Shown piece by piece: positions 7,799 to 18,544 of a stretch of 47,400 bases of DNA; the stretch's first letter is position 1; every line of letters starts with the position of its first letter. Position numbers and translations under genes: made by a program. The notes beneath the pieces are model-generated. The model had not been told where the DNA came from and did not search any database. It saw only the letters and a program-made list of their open reading frames with translations. The DNA is from Desulfobacterales bacterium. Lineage in GTDB: Bacteria > Desulfobacterota > Desulfobacteria > Desulfobacterales > UBA5852. The DNA is taken from contig JASJBQ010000004.1 in NCBI GenBank assembly GCA_030066455.1, forward strand, positions 1 through 47,400, given 5' to 3'.

Positions 7799-9163
7799 AT
7801 GAAAATTGTCCGCAGTGTAGAAGACGTTATCAATGCCGACCTGCTGAAGCCTGGAAGCCGAATGTATGCCTCCGGGAATGCGGCCACGCCCCAGGCGCTG
7901 TTTCGCCAACTAGCGGCCGACGACCAGATCCGGGATGTCGAGCTTATGGGGGTGCTGTTTCTCGGTGCGGCGGAAGCGTTGTTTTCCGAAGACAGCTGTC
8001 GGCGGATCACCCACCGGATCATCTTCAACAGCCACCTCACCCGGGAGGCCGTCAACCAGGGCTGGGCCAAATACCAGCTTATGCACCTGGGCGATATTCC
8101 CGCCCAGGTGCGCAGCCACCTGCGGCCCGATGTGGCCTTGATCTCCGTAGCGGGTCCCGACACGGGCGGCAACTACAGCCTGGGCACCACCGTCGAGGGT
8201 GTCACGGCGGCCATCGAGTCGGTTCGCGCTCAAGGCGGGATCGTGATTGCCGAACGCAATGCGCGCATGCCGTTCGTGCTGGGCGAGACGGTGCCGGCGG
8301 ACTGGATCGACTACCGGCTGGACACGGACTACCCCCTGCCGGCCACCCCGGTCAAGCCCACCGACGAAGACACCCGGCGCATCGGCCGGATCATCGCCGA
8401 GCGCTTTATCGAGGACGGCGCGACGCTACAGTTCGGAATCGGCCAGGTGCCCGAAGCGGTGACCGATGCGATCCTCGACAAGGGCGTGCGGGACCTGGGG
8501 ATTCACACGGAGCTCTTCGCCGATGCCATGGGGCGGCTGGTGGAGGCCGGCGCCGTGACCAATCGCTTCACGGCGATACATAGCAAATTCAGTGTCGCCT
8601 CCATCTTTCTGGCGGAAGAAGCGGCGGGGTATGACTGGTTGAACTTCAATTCAGCGGTTCAGAGCCGTCCCTCAGACTACACCAACGGCATTCTCACCAT
8701 TGCCGCCCAGCCCCAAATGGTGGCCATCAATGCGGCCATCGGGGTGGATCTCCACGGCAACATATGGGCCGATTCGATGAAAGCCCGCTGGATCTACAGT
8801 GGCGTGGGCGGCCAGAGCGATTTTATCCGCGGTGCCAACCTGTCCCCCGGCGGCGTGCCCATCATTGCCCTCAAGTCGATGACGGCCAGGGGCGTCTCTA
8901 AAATCGTGGACATGTGCCCGGAAGGGATTACCACAACCGCCATTGCGGCCGATCCGGTGGTGATTGTCACGGAAAACGGTGCCTTCGATCCCCGGGGGTT
9001 GAGTATATCCGAGCGGGCCGTGGGCATCGCCCACCTCGCGGCCCCGGATGTGAAGACCGAACTGCTGAAAAAGATCTACGACAGTCCCGAGTTCCACCAT
9101 TCGGCGGCCGCCCTGTCCGATAGCGTTCCCAAAGGGTTCGTGCCCTTTGCCGCCGTAGGGTGA
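7799..9163 (+). CDS. Acetyl-CoA hydrolase/transferase family (4-hydroxybutyrate/acyl CoA-transferase type)
   Basis: 454-residue CoA transferase. N-terminal domain includes AGPDTGGNYSLGTTVE; the C-terminal domain has FGIGQVPEAV and GIHTELFADAMG, in which Glu238 occupies the position of the covalent catalytic glutamate; the GGVPIIALKSM and EGITTTAIAADPVVIVTE-type region follows. It would move CoA between acyl-CoA and a free carboxylate such as acetate, propionate or butyrate derivative. ATG 7799 has a strong GAGGAG site at 7788-7793; the open frame further upstream has no such site. It stands alone, convergent with the agmatinase-family gene. The 250-bp upstream spacer shows no clear motif. Confidence 0.9.
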   Translation: MKIVRSVEDVINADLLKPGSRMYASGNAATPQALFRQLAADDQIRDVELMGVLFLGAAEALFSEDSCRRITHRIIFNSHLTREAVNQGWAKYQLMHLGDIPAQVRSHLRPDVALISVAGPDTGGNYSLGTTVEGVTAAIESVRAQGGIVIAERNARMPFVLGETVPADWIDYRLDTDYPLPATPVKPTDEDTRRIGRIIAERFIEDGATLQFGIGQVPEAVTDAILDKGVRDLGIHTELFADAMGRLVEAGAVTNRFTAIHSKFSVASIFLAEEAAGYDWLNFNSAVQSRPSDYTNGILTIAAQPQMVAINAAIGVDLHGNIWADSMKARWIYSGVGGQSDFIRGANLSPGGVPIIALKSMTARGVSKIVDMCPEGITTTAIAADPVVIVTENGAFDPRGLSISERAVGIAHLAAPDVKTELLKKIYDSPEFHHSAAALSDSVPKGFVPFAAVG

Positions 9164-9218
9164 TGCGCGCCTGCGCTTTGGCAGCCCGTCGACGGCATCG
9201 TCATGACCGTCGCGTCCT

Positions 9219-10043
9219 TCAGGTGTTTGCCAGCATCTGGCCCCCGATTTCCTTCAGCAGTTTGGCCGCCACCTTGGCGGTCATATCATGGACATCACGC
9301 CGCGGGTTGAACTCCACGATATCCGCACCGACCAGCGGTGTACGCAAGCGGTGAAGGATGCCCAGGGCTTCGCGCACCGTCAGCCCGCCGGGTTCATCAT
9401 GCGACACCCCCGGTGCGTACGCCGGATCGAGGGCGTCCAGATCGAAGGACAGATAAACCGGCCCTTCAAACCGGGGGCGAAAGTTTCGGGAATCGAAGCC
9501 GTGCATCGGATGGATTTCGATTCCGAAGCGTTCGGCCTGGGCCTTCTGGTGGGCATTCAGGGTGCGGATGCCCACCTGGACCAACCGGCGGGCCAGCCCC
9601 TCTTCCATGATGCGGGCAAAGGGGCAGGCGTGGGACAGACGGTTGCCTTCGAACTGGTCGTAGAGATCCGGGTGGGCGTCGACATGCAGGATATTCACCG
9701 GCCCGTGACGCGCCGCCACCGCGCGCAGGACCGGATAGGTGACGGCATGGTCGCCGCCCAGCACCAAGGGGCGTGCGCCGTAAGCCAGGATGGGCGCAAT
9801 CAGATCTTCGATGCCCATGAAGGCCTGCGCGCCCGGGGCAATCTCCCGGTCACCCAGATCAATGAGGTTGGGATGGTCGGCCAGGTCGATGCCCATCTCG
9901 GTGGTCAGATTGGTGGCGCCGCTGCGAAGCGCGGCCCGGATGGCGGCCGGCGCCGCGGCGGCGCCCGGCATGAAGCTGGAATTCGTATCGCTGCACAGGC
10001 CGATCAGCGCCACGGCGCCGGGCTTCAGTTTGTCGAGCGGCAT
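9219..10043 (-). CDS. Agmatinase/arginase-family ureohydrolase
   Basis: 274-residue ureohydrolase with the complete binuclear manganese set: GGDHAVTYP (His), DAHPDLYD (Asp, His, Asp) and SFDLDALDPAYAPG (two Asp). GLCSDTNSSFMPGAAAAPAAIR at the N-terminus matches the SpeB type. The likely reaction is hydrolysis of agmatine or another guanidino compound to urea and an amine; substrate cannot be fixed from sequence. RBS GGGGGA precedes ATG 10043. It lies 75 bp downstream of rubrerythrin on the same strand; a 6-bp stem with 7-nt loop (TGCGGT/ACCGCA) sits in that gap. Confidence 0.9.
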   Translation of the reverse strand: MPLDKLKPGAVALIGLCSDTNSSFMPGAAAAPAAIRAALRSGATNLTTEMGIDLADHPNLIDLGDREIAPGAQAFMGIEDLIAPILAYGARPLVLGGDHAVTYPVLRAVAARHGPVNILHVDAHPDLYDQFEGNRLSHACPFARIMEEGLARRLVQVGIRTLNAHQKAQAERFGIEIHPMHGFDSRNFRPRFEGPVYLSFDLDALDPAYAPGVSHDEPGGLTVREALGILHRLRTPLVGADIVEFNPRRDVHDMTAKVAAKLLKEIGGQMLANT

Positions 10044-10118
10044 CGGGCTTTCCCCCTGGTTTTCAGCCGAACACGCAATGGCCCCCTTGCGGTCTTTGAT
10101 ACCGCATTTCGCTATGGA

Positions 10119-10625
10119 TCAATCTGCGATCGTCTTGAACTGTTCCGGGGGCGCGCCGCAGATCGGGCATTTCTTGGGAATTTTCTTGTCCGTCACGTAA
10201 CCGCAAACCTGGCAGACGTGATAGGCTTGGACCACGTCCTTGATCAGGTTCATGATGGCGCGCTCGTAGAGCTTGGCGTGGTAGGATTCGGCGTCCCGGG
10301 CATGGCTGAAGGCCAGGGCGGCGGCCTGCTCGCCCTCGTCCTCGGCGTCCTTGATGAAATCGGGATAGATGTTCTCGCTGACCGACTTCTCGCGCTGGAA
10401 GGATTTTTCCAGGTTGGTGTCCGTGTCCTTGACGATCAGGTCTTTGACCAGGCCGAGTTGGCGTGTGGCATGCACTCGCTCGGCTTCGGCGATGGCCCGG
10501 AACAGCAGCGCGACCTGGGGCAGTTCTTCTTCCTGCGCCTTTTCGGCGTAGGCCAGCAAACGGAAATAGGCCTTGGCCTCGCCGATGAACGCATTGTGGA
10601 CATTGGCACGGGTGTTGTCTTTCAA
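10119..10625 (-). CDS. Rubrerythrin
   Basis: 168-residue non-haem iron peroxidase used by anaerobes against H2O2. N-terminal ferritin-like diiron domain with ligands in GEAKAYFR, AEAERVHATR and the later DAESYHAKLYE; C-terminal rubredoxin-like domain with two Cys pairs, CQVCGYV and CPICGAP, in the last 30 residues. The start is TTG at 10625: a GGAGG Shine-Dalgarno (complement of 10631-10635) lies 5 nt upstream, and no ATG is suitably placed, so this non-ATG start is well supported. It lies downstream of clpB on the same strand, separated by 418 bp containing repeats. Confidence 0.93.
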   Translation of the reverse strand: MKDNTRANVHNAFIGEAKAYFRLLAYAEKAQEEELPQVALLFRAIAEAERVHATRQLGLVKDLIVKDTDTNLEKSFQREKSVSENIYPDFIKDAEDEGEQAAALAFSHARDAESYHAKLYERAIMNLIKDVVQAYHVCQVCGYVTDKKIPKKCPICGAPPEQFKTIAD

Positions 10626-11043
10626 ATGAACCTCCAGTTTTTAAGGATGGGGTGGATTTGACCGCCGGCGGTATCGCCCGAACGTATGGAACGGCACCAG
10701 GCGATGCTTGGCCGCCACCCGCAGGCAGACGACCGTCGCGGGATTGCCGGCGATCATCAAGATCGGCCGCCGCGAACACCATCTTCCATTTAGCGAGAAA
10801 CGGTTATCGATGGCAAGCCATCATTCGGCCGGATGACCCGGCAGCAGCCGATTCTTGGATGATCGACGCATGGCAATGCCAAAGGTTCCAGGGGTCAAAG
10901 GGTCGAAGATTCCAGGGGTTTTTGGTCGCGATTGTTTTTGATCGGGGTCGGTATCGCTATCGCCATCGGGTTTCGAATTGGTGAACGCCCTTGAATCGTT
11001 TCAATTCCGATAGCGATCCCGATGCCGGCCCCGATGGTTCAGG
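10626..11043. other. Gene-free spacer with repeats between clpB and rubrerythrin
   Basis: 418 bp without a credible gene; a plus-strand frame (10652-10984) has no ribosome-binding site and reads as shadow. Near its clpB side it holds a 10-bp direct repeat TTCCAGGGGT (10886-10895 and 10910-10919, 24-bp period) followed by a long imperfect inverted repeat, listed separately. The rubrerythrin promoter must lie in the part nearest 10640-10800, but no convincing -35/-10 pair was found. Confidence 0.6.
10941..11035. repeat. Imperfect inverted repeat of ATCGGGGTCGGTATCG modules
   Basis: The arm ATCGGGGTCGGTATCG at 10941-10956 is repeated in reverse orientation at 11020-11035 (CGATGCCGGCCCCGAT) with 14 of 16 positions matching; the inner parts (GCTATCG, CGAATTG) also recur inverted. 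The structure starts 8 nt beyond the clpB stop codon and could be its terminator or a REP-like element. A related copy lies at 14299-14320, next to trmL, matching the left arm in about 19 of 22 positions. Confidence 0.65.
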
Positions 11044-13626
<2,583 letters not shown>

Positions 13627-13672
13627 TGAATCCTCCCGATGGTCGCGGTGACCCGTTTTATAGACAAGCTAA

Positions 13673-13700
13673 ATAGTAGACATTTATGATGACATGTCAA
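13673..13700 (-). promoter_or_regulatory. Putative sigma-70 promoter of clpB
   Basis: On the minus strand TTGACA (13700-13695) is followed after 16 bp by TACTAT (13678-13673). The -35 is consensus and the -10 matches TATAAT at 4 of 6. It would start transcription near 13666, giving a leader of about 40 nt before clpB. It sits in an AT-rich 93-bp gap just after the trmL-like stop, in contrast to the GC-rich surroundings. Confidence 0.55.
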
Positions 13701-13719
13701 TATTATTACTTATAGTAAT

Positions 13720-14277
13720 TTATATCTTAAAATAATGATCGGCCGGCCATTCGTGGGCCGGTGGGTTCGGGCGCAGGCTCTCGTAGAGGGCAATGCCCAC
13801 GGCCGTGGACAGGTTCAGGCTGCGGATGGTCCCCGCAATCGGGATGTGGTAGAGCGCCTCCGGAAAACGGTCCCTGAGAGCGGCAGGCAAGCCACGCGTT
13901 TCCGAGCCGAAAACCAGAAACAAGCGCCGGCGCGCAGGCAGGGTCCAGAACGAGCGCGTCCCGGTTTTGGAGAACAGGCAGACCTCCCCCGGCTTCGGGG
14001 CCGTTTCGGCCAGGAAGATATCGATGTTCTCCCAGACCGCCAGCCGCACCTTGGGCCAGTAGTCCAGGCCGGCCCGTTTGAGGTGTCGATCCTCCAGGGA
14101 AAAGCCCAGCGGCCGGATCAGGTGGAGTGAGGCCCCGGCCCCGAGGCAGGTGCGGCCGATATTGCCCGTGTTCCAGTGAACATCCGGGGTCACCAGGACC
14201 ACGTGGCGTTCGAGGGGCGAGCCGTTATCGTTGGTTGACGAGGGCGCTTGATGATTTTCTGCGGGCGTGGTTTTCAT
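13720..14277 (-). CDS. trmL: tRNA (cytidine(34)-2'-O)-methyltransferase, TrmL-like (SPOUT)
   Basis: 185-residue SpoU/SPOUT methyltransferase with the three knot motifs: NTGNIGRTC (about residues 36-44), LVFGSETRGLP (about 120-130) and IPIAGTIRSLNLSTAVGIALYE (about 145-166). The compact form without an RNA-binding extension, and the TPDVHWNTGNIGRT start, match TrmL, which methylates the wobble ribose of tRNA-Leu. The first 22 residues are poorly conserved; ATG 14277 is the only good start. It is followed by the clpB promoter, and preceded by a spacer carrying one copy of a GATCGGGGTCG-type repeat. Confidence 0.88.
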   Translation of the reverse strand: MKTTPAENHQAPSSTNDNGSPLERHVVLVTPDVHWNTGNIGRTCLGAGASLHLIRPLGFSLEDRHLKRAGLDYWPKVRLAVWENIDIFLAETAPKPGEVCLFSKTGTRSFWTLPARRRLFLVFGSETRGLPAALRDRFPEALYHIPIAGTIRSLNLSTAVGIALYESLRPNPPAHEWPADHYFKI

Positions 14278-14298
14278 CGGTTACCCTCGTTGTCCCTT

Positions 14299-14320
14299 AT
14301 CGGGGTCGAGATCGCTACCG
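14299..14320. repeat. Copy of the ATCGGGGTCG-ATCGCTA-CG repeat
   Basis: ATCGGGGTCGAGATCGCTAC followed by CG matches 10941-10962 at about 19 of 22 positions. Both copies sit in short spacers between same-strand genes. Two copies 3.4 kb apart suggest a dispersed repeat family in this genome. Confidence 0.5.
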
Positions 14321-14337
14321 GACATTCATTTTAAAAA

Positions 14338-14886
14338 TCAAAAATCTCGCGGCTTACAGATGATTTCACGGATTTTAAGATCGAAAATCATGGCGGCGTG
14401 GGCGGGTTTCAACACCAGCGCCGTGTCCGCGCCCTTGGATGAGCCGCCCACGGCGATGACGTCGCGCCCGCTGAGTGCGCCTGCGTCGGCAGCCATCACC
14501 GCCACTTCCACCGCCACTTTGGTGCCCTGGCCGAAAAGCTTGAGCGTGTCGGCCATCAGCAGCACCGGATAGGGGCCCGGGTGTTTTTTGGAAAGACCGC
14601 GTTCGACACCGGAGAGGGCATGCGTGGCGGTAACCACCCGGACGCCCCGGGAGGTAAGATCGCGGTGTACATCGGCGGGCAGGACCGCCTCAAAAGGTGT
14701 CTTGAAGCCGCAGTGGTAGGTGACGGCTGTCAGCTTGAATCCCGCGCACCGTTCAAGGGCGCAGTAGGCCGTATCCCCCAAGGTGGTGGCCAGCACGATT
14801 TCGTCCAGCCCCAGGGCCCGGGCGCGTTCGGCGGCGGCCTGAAGGGTGGAGGACGTGTTGGTTTTACCGGGCTGATCAAAAAGCAT
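14338..14886 (-). CDS. Pyruvate-kinase alpha/beta (C-terminal) domain protein
   Basis: 182-residue stand-alone protein resembling the C-terminal alpha/beta domain of pyruvate kinase: TLQAAAERARALGLDEIVLATT near residue 15, GVRVVTATHALSGVERGL, and the C-terminal ALSGRDVIAVGGSSKGADTALVLKPA. Similar stand-alone proteins in archaea and deltaproteobacteria have no assigned reaction; the barrel and active site of pyruvate kinase are absent, so it is not itself a kinase. ATG 14886 is chosen because homology begins there and a purine-rich AAGGGGAAGG lies just upstream; the extension to 14988 is not conserved in character. Confidence 0.75.
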   Translation of the reverse strand: MLFDQPGKTNTSSTLQAAAERARALGLDEIVLATTLGDTAYCALERCAGFKLTAVTYHCGFKTPFEAVLPADVHRDLTSRGVRVVTATHALSGVERGLSKKHPGPYPVLLMADTLKLFGQGTKVAVEVAVMAADAGALSGRDVIAVGGSSKGADTALVLKPAHAAMIFDLKIREIICKPRDF

Positions 14887-15052
14887 GTTTAGCCTTCCCC
14901 TTGGCAGAATGGTCGTCCTGAGGTACACAAAGCGGGCCGGCCGACGCCATTCGACAGCGACGGCCCGATTCACCGGGCTGTTAAGCACTCCCCGGCGTGC
15001 TTGTCAATTTTAATCGATCGTTTCCGACGGAAGGACCAGAGGCCAGAAAAAT

Positions 15053-15904
15053 ATGCTGATCGACTGCCACACGCATCTGTTTCCGCCCGAAATTCGAAAG
15101 ACCCGTGAGCTTTTTTTCTCCGAAGAATCGGCATTCGAGCTCCTTTATGGCGATCCGCGCTCCCGGATGATCGGCACCCGAGAGTTGATCGCGGCCATGG
15201 ATGCCGCGAGGGTCGACCGGGCCGTGGTGTTCGGTTTTCCCTGGCGTCAGGCCAGGCTCTTCAGACGCCACAACGACTACATCATGGAGGCCGTGGCGGC
15301 ATATCCGCAGCGCCTGATCGGGCTGGCCTGCTTTGACGCGGCGCATCCCGAGGCCGTCGAAGAAACCCGTCGCTGTATAGACGGCGGCCTGAAAGGCGCG
15401 GGTGAGCTGGCCTTCTACGAGGAGGGCATTACCGCGGCCAGCCTGGAAAAACTGGCGCCGACCATGGATATCTGCCGGGAACGGGGACTGCCTGTGATGC
15501 TGCACACCAACGAGCCGGTGGGCCATCAGTACCCGGGCAAAGCCCCCAATACCCTGCGCCAGATCTACGATCTGGTGCGCCGCTTCCCGGACAACTTGAT
15601 CATCCTGGCCCATTGGGGCGGCGGCATTTTCTTCTACCAACTTCTCAAGAAGGAAGTGAAGGACGTTCTCAAGAACGTCTATTACGATACGGCCGCCACA
15701 CCCTATCTCTACGATTCGGCCATCTGGACCACGGCCTGCGCGATCGTTGGCGCCGACCGCATCCTCTTCGGCACCGACTTCCCCCTGCTCAACCCTGACC
15801 GCTACCTTCGGGAAATCGAAGCCGCCGGTGTCAGCTCCGAGGAACGGCAGCAGATCATGGGGGCGAATGCCGCCCGACTGTGGGGGCTGGCGTCAAAAGG
15901 ATAG
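15053..15904 (+). CDS. Amidohydrolase_2-family metal-dependent hydrolase
   Basis: 283-residue TIM-barrel hydrolase. The N-terminal metal motif DCHTHLFP (residues 4-11), GLPVMLHTNEPVGHQYPG in the middle, ILAHWGGG and the C-terminal FGTDFPL (catalytic Asp) place it in the amidohydrolase-2 (ACMSD-like) family, whose members hydrolyse or decarboxylate cyclic or aromatic acids. No neighbour indicates substrate. RBS AAGGA or AGAGG lies at 15031-15042. It diverges from the pyruvate-kinase-domain gene and is followed by a decayed gene. Confidence 0.85.
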   Translation: MLIDCHTHLFPPEIRKTRELFFSEESAFELLYGDPRSRMIGTRELIAAMDAARVDRAVVFGFPWRQARLFRRHNDYIMEAVAAYPQRLIGLACFDAAHPEAVEETRRCIDGGLKGAGELAFYEEGITAASLEKLAPTMDICRERGLPVMLHTNEPVGHQYPGKAPNTLRQIYDLVRRFPDNLIILAHWGGGIFFYQLLKKEVKDVLKNVYYDTAATPYLYDSAIWTTACAIVGADRILFGTDFPLLNPDRYLREIEAAGVSSEERQQIMGANAARLWGLASKG

Positions 15905-15905
15905 G

Positions 15906-16180
15906 AAGGGAGTAGGTGGTTGTACTTGGAGATGGTGGAAACGTTAAGGGAAAGGCTAAATGGCTGCAAGGGAGCGTGTCGCATTTGCAATCCGATTTCA
16001 ACCGACAAGTGAGTACTCAACTAAGAAATCAGGGCCTCTACGACTTAATCGGTACCATATTTCGGTAGGCAATTTAATATCGCTTGTTGCCCAATCTGAA
16101 TAGCCAGAGTTTGTTACTACACTGCCGAGTCGAGAGAAATCATCATTCTCAAACTCAATTGATGGGGTTTTTGTAAAAAC
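15906..16180 (-). pseudogene. Decayed DUF1349-family gene fragment
   Basis: On the minus strand residues encoded from about 16171 to 16000 read SIEFEND, GSVVTNSGYSDWATSDI and IWYRLSRRGPDFLVEYSL, which fit the DUF1349 core (WIK-GIEF, VVT-SDWS, WLR-RGD-V-YSLDG). The frame then meets a stop at about 15998; the expected continuation (GLQMRHAPLQPF) appears in another frame, so a frameshift is likely. The upstream end merges at about 16180 into unrelated sequence without the N-terminal half. Base composition is clearly more AT-rich than the neighbours, suggesting an acquired and degrading gene. The remaining spacer, 16181-16406, shows no gene. Confidence 0.6.
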
Positions 16181-16406
16181 TAAAACTCCGTGACAAGCGA
16201 ACGATTGGATCCGCTGGGGCGGTGGTGTTATGGCGGCCGGCTGTTGGTGGAGATTGCCGAACAAACTAACAGGAAAGAAATGTCGTTTCAACCGCCAGCC
16301 CGCAGGAGGGCCTAAACGCCGCCCGCTTGAATATGGGTCATGAGGGTACAATTTGCAGATACCCGCGCGAAACACCCTCCCGAAATTTTTGCGTAGCGGT
16401 AGAGCG

Positions 16407-17102
16407 TTAACCGGCTTCGGCGGCCAGGGCGCGAATGGCCTGCAGGAGGGGCTGGACCCTTTCCATGTGTTCGGGGGGGATCATCAGGGCCCTCGTGGGT
16501 TGGTTGGCGATGAGGCCGGCGGCTTCGCAGTCCGGGGCGGGCGGGTCTTCCGCCGCGGTCAGTCCCCAGTCATCCAGGGCCAGCAGCACGTCGCTGAAGT
16601 TGCCGAAACATCCCGGGCAGTCCAGTTGTTCGATGGTCTGCAAAAAGACGGTATTGGCGGTAAGGACCCATTCGTCGACGTCCGCATACCCGTGGTCGCC
16701 GCAGCGCTTTCGCGACACGAAGCAGCGGCAGCCGAACGGGCGGCGGTCATATACGGGGCAGGCTTTTTCTTCCAACAGCGGGCAGGGCGCGGCATCCGCG
16801 GGCGGGTTTTCCTCCGGGGGCTCGCGGCCTTCGATGCAGTAGCGGGCTAACGTGTTCGTCGTGATGCTGGGGCGGTAGCGCGGCCGGCTGGCCGCTGCCC
16901 GCACGCCCTGCAGAAGCCGCCGGCGCTCTTCGGGCCAAAGGCCGTCGAGCAGGAAGCGGCCCTCAAGGGTAGTCATGGTCACGTTGCGCGTGCAGCAGGT
17001 GTCGCAGTGCAGCCCGCAGGCGAGGAAATCGATACCCGCCGTGAAGCGGTCATGAATGGCGTAAAGGCCTTCGAGCAGCCGCAGGCGCCGAGCCAGGTCC
17101 AA
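16407..17102 (-). CDS. YkgJ-type cysteine-cluster protein
   Basis: 231-residue protein with cysteine groups typical of the YkgJ/CxxCxxCC zinc- or iron-binding family: CGLHCDTCC near residues 29-37, and PCPLLEEKACPVYDRRPFGCRCF near 106-128, plus CPGC near 161. Metal type and role are unknown. The start appears to be TTG at 17102, placed 1 nt after the TGA stop of the upstream gene, with no better ATG; this implies translational coupling, although a downstream start cannot be excluded. Confidence 0.75.
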   Translation of the reverse strand: MDLARRLRLLEGLYAIHDRFTAGIDFLACGLHCDTCCTRNVTMTTLEGRFLLDGLWPEERRRLLQGVRAAASRPRYRPSITTNTLARYCIEGREPPEENPPADAAPCPLLEEKACPVYDRRPFGCRCFVSRKRCGDHGYADVDEWVLTANTVFLQTIEQLDCPGCFGNFSDVLLALDDWGLTAAEDPPAPDCEAAGLIANQPTRALMIPPEHMERVQPLLQAIRALAAEAG

Positions 17103-17103
17103 T

Positions 17104-18306
17104 TCAGGGACCCGGTCTTTTCAGCGCCCCCAGCAGAACATCGGGCGGGATGACGGGGTGCATACCCAGGGCGCCGTTCATGTATTCCAGAAACACGACG
17201 GCTTCGAGCTGCGGCCGGCTCAATTGATCGACGTAGTTGCCTGCGACGACATGTTTTTTAAACCAGCTGCGAGGAAACTCGCCTTTCTTGCCGTAGCTTT
17301 TGTCGAGCGCCATCAGGTAGTCCCGGTTAAACCGTCGCAAAGCTTCCATATCCAGATCCGCGATGCGCTGCTGGACGGCTTTTATTTCCGAGGCGGGCGG
17401 CAGGTTGGGATTTTCCAGAATCTGGCGGAGAATTTCCCCGTAGCGCTCGAGACCGTCGCGGATATGCTTGTATTTCACGAAATTCATGCCGTTCCACCCG
17501 GCGCGCAGCCATTTGAAGATGGCGATCTTGACCTGGTCGGGCTTGGCATCGGACTGGATGAAGATATTGCACGAGAATCCCTCGTACATGAAAGAATCCA
17601 CCCAGCCCAGGCCCAGCTTGCGGATGCCCTTCTCGCCGCTGTAGATGTAATGCCAGGCGTTGTTTTCATCCAGGACATACCCTTTGCGGCCCACGTCGGA
17701 TTGATCGTATTGGCGCGACATGGACACCCAGAAAGTATGCGCAGCATGCCGAAATCCGACCAGGGTGCGTCGCAGATCATAGCTGTAATAGGCGCCGGAT
17801 TCAGCGTCCGGGGCAATCTCCTCGTGCTCGAGGCCGCGGATGATGATGGGGGTCTCCGGGTTGCCCATGCGCGCGGCGACGTCGGGCAGATCGGGATAAC
17901 GCTCTTCGAATGCCTTCCATCTGGCGTGGCGTACGGTTCCCAGAGTGAGTATCTGCAGCGGGATCCCGGGATTGTGCGCATATTCAAGAATGAACGGCAG
18001 GGGGCGCTTCACCGTGAACTCATGAAAGGCCAGCGGGTCCAGAAAAGCCCCTGAGCGGCCCTTGCTGGAAGCGCCGTCGGCCCTGGACTTCAGCAGGAAG
18101 GTGATCAATTTTTCCAGACGCGGGACTTCGAACGGCGTGGTCGTCTGCGGATCCGCAAATTCGTACAGGTAGCCCAGACCACTGTCGATGTCGGCCGGCA
18201 GCTTGTCCGAGCCGGCACGCGCCCCGGTGACGATCACCAGTGTGACCGTCAGGAAGGCTAAAGCAAAGAAAAGAAGTGATGGGCTGGTTTGACGCCGGAA
18301 TCGCAT
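17104..18306 (-). CDS. Secreted protein of unknown function
   Basis: 400-residue protein with a clear signal peptide: basic MRFRRQ, a hydrophobic stretch (LLFFALAFLTVTLVIVTG) and a likely cleavage after ARA near residue 31. The mature part is rich in aromatic residues (AYYSYDLRR, FWVSMSRQYD, AWHYIYSG, GWVDSFMYEGFSC) and has one Cys in that section. I do not recognise a domain. It probably acts in the periplasm. It is coupled to the Cys-cluster gene downstream, so a metal-related or maturation role is possible but unproven. ATG 18306 has GGAGA upstream. Confidence 0.7.
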   Translation of the reverse strand: MRFRRQTSPSLLFFALAFLTVTLVIVTGARAGSDKLPADIDSGLGYLYEFADPQTTTPFEVPRLEKLITFLLKSRADGASSKGRSGAFLDPLAFHEFTVKRPLPFILEYAHNPGIPLQILTLGTVRHARWKAFEERYPDLPDVAARMGNPETPIIIRGLEHEEIAPDAESGAYYSYDLRRTLVGFRHAAHTFWVSMSRQYDQSDVGRKGYVLDENNAWHYIYSGEKGIRKLGLGWVDSFMYEGFSCNIFIQSDAKPDQVKIAIFKWLRAGWNGMNFVKYKHIRDGLERYGEILRQILENPNLPPASEIKAVQQRIADLDMEALRRFNRDYLMALDKSYGKKGEFPRSWFKKHVVAGNYVDQLSRPQLEAVVFLEYMNGALGMHPVIPPDVLLGALKRPGP

Positions 18307-18544
18307 TGTGATCTACATTCTCCGATAAGCTTTATGTTTGGCCGTTGAGCCCAATAGGACCACGACAAGTATTCAAGGTGGCATACACGAAGCCCTTCCT
18401 TAACCACTTGCTGCCCGCGAATCAAGCCCTAACCTCTTCATGTCCGGACTCGCCGTGGTCAAGGGCCTGCGGTCAAGGCTGTTATCTTGGTGGAAGTATC
18501 ATGATTTATACGGCAATTCGTTTGTCGAATGTTAGGACGGGAAA

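Noticed and set aside
10886..10919. Two TTCCAGGGGT repeats as a possible CRISPR
   Set aside because: Only two short copies with a 14-bp spacer; no array or cas gene.
10652..10984. 110-residue plus-strand frame in the clpB spacer
   Set aside because: No ribosome-binding site or domain, and it runs into the inverted repeat.
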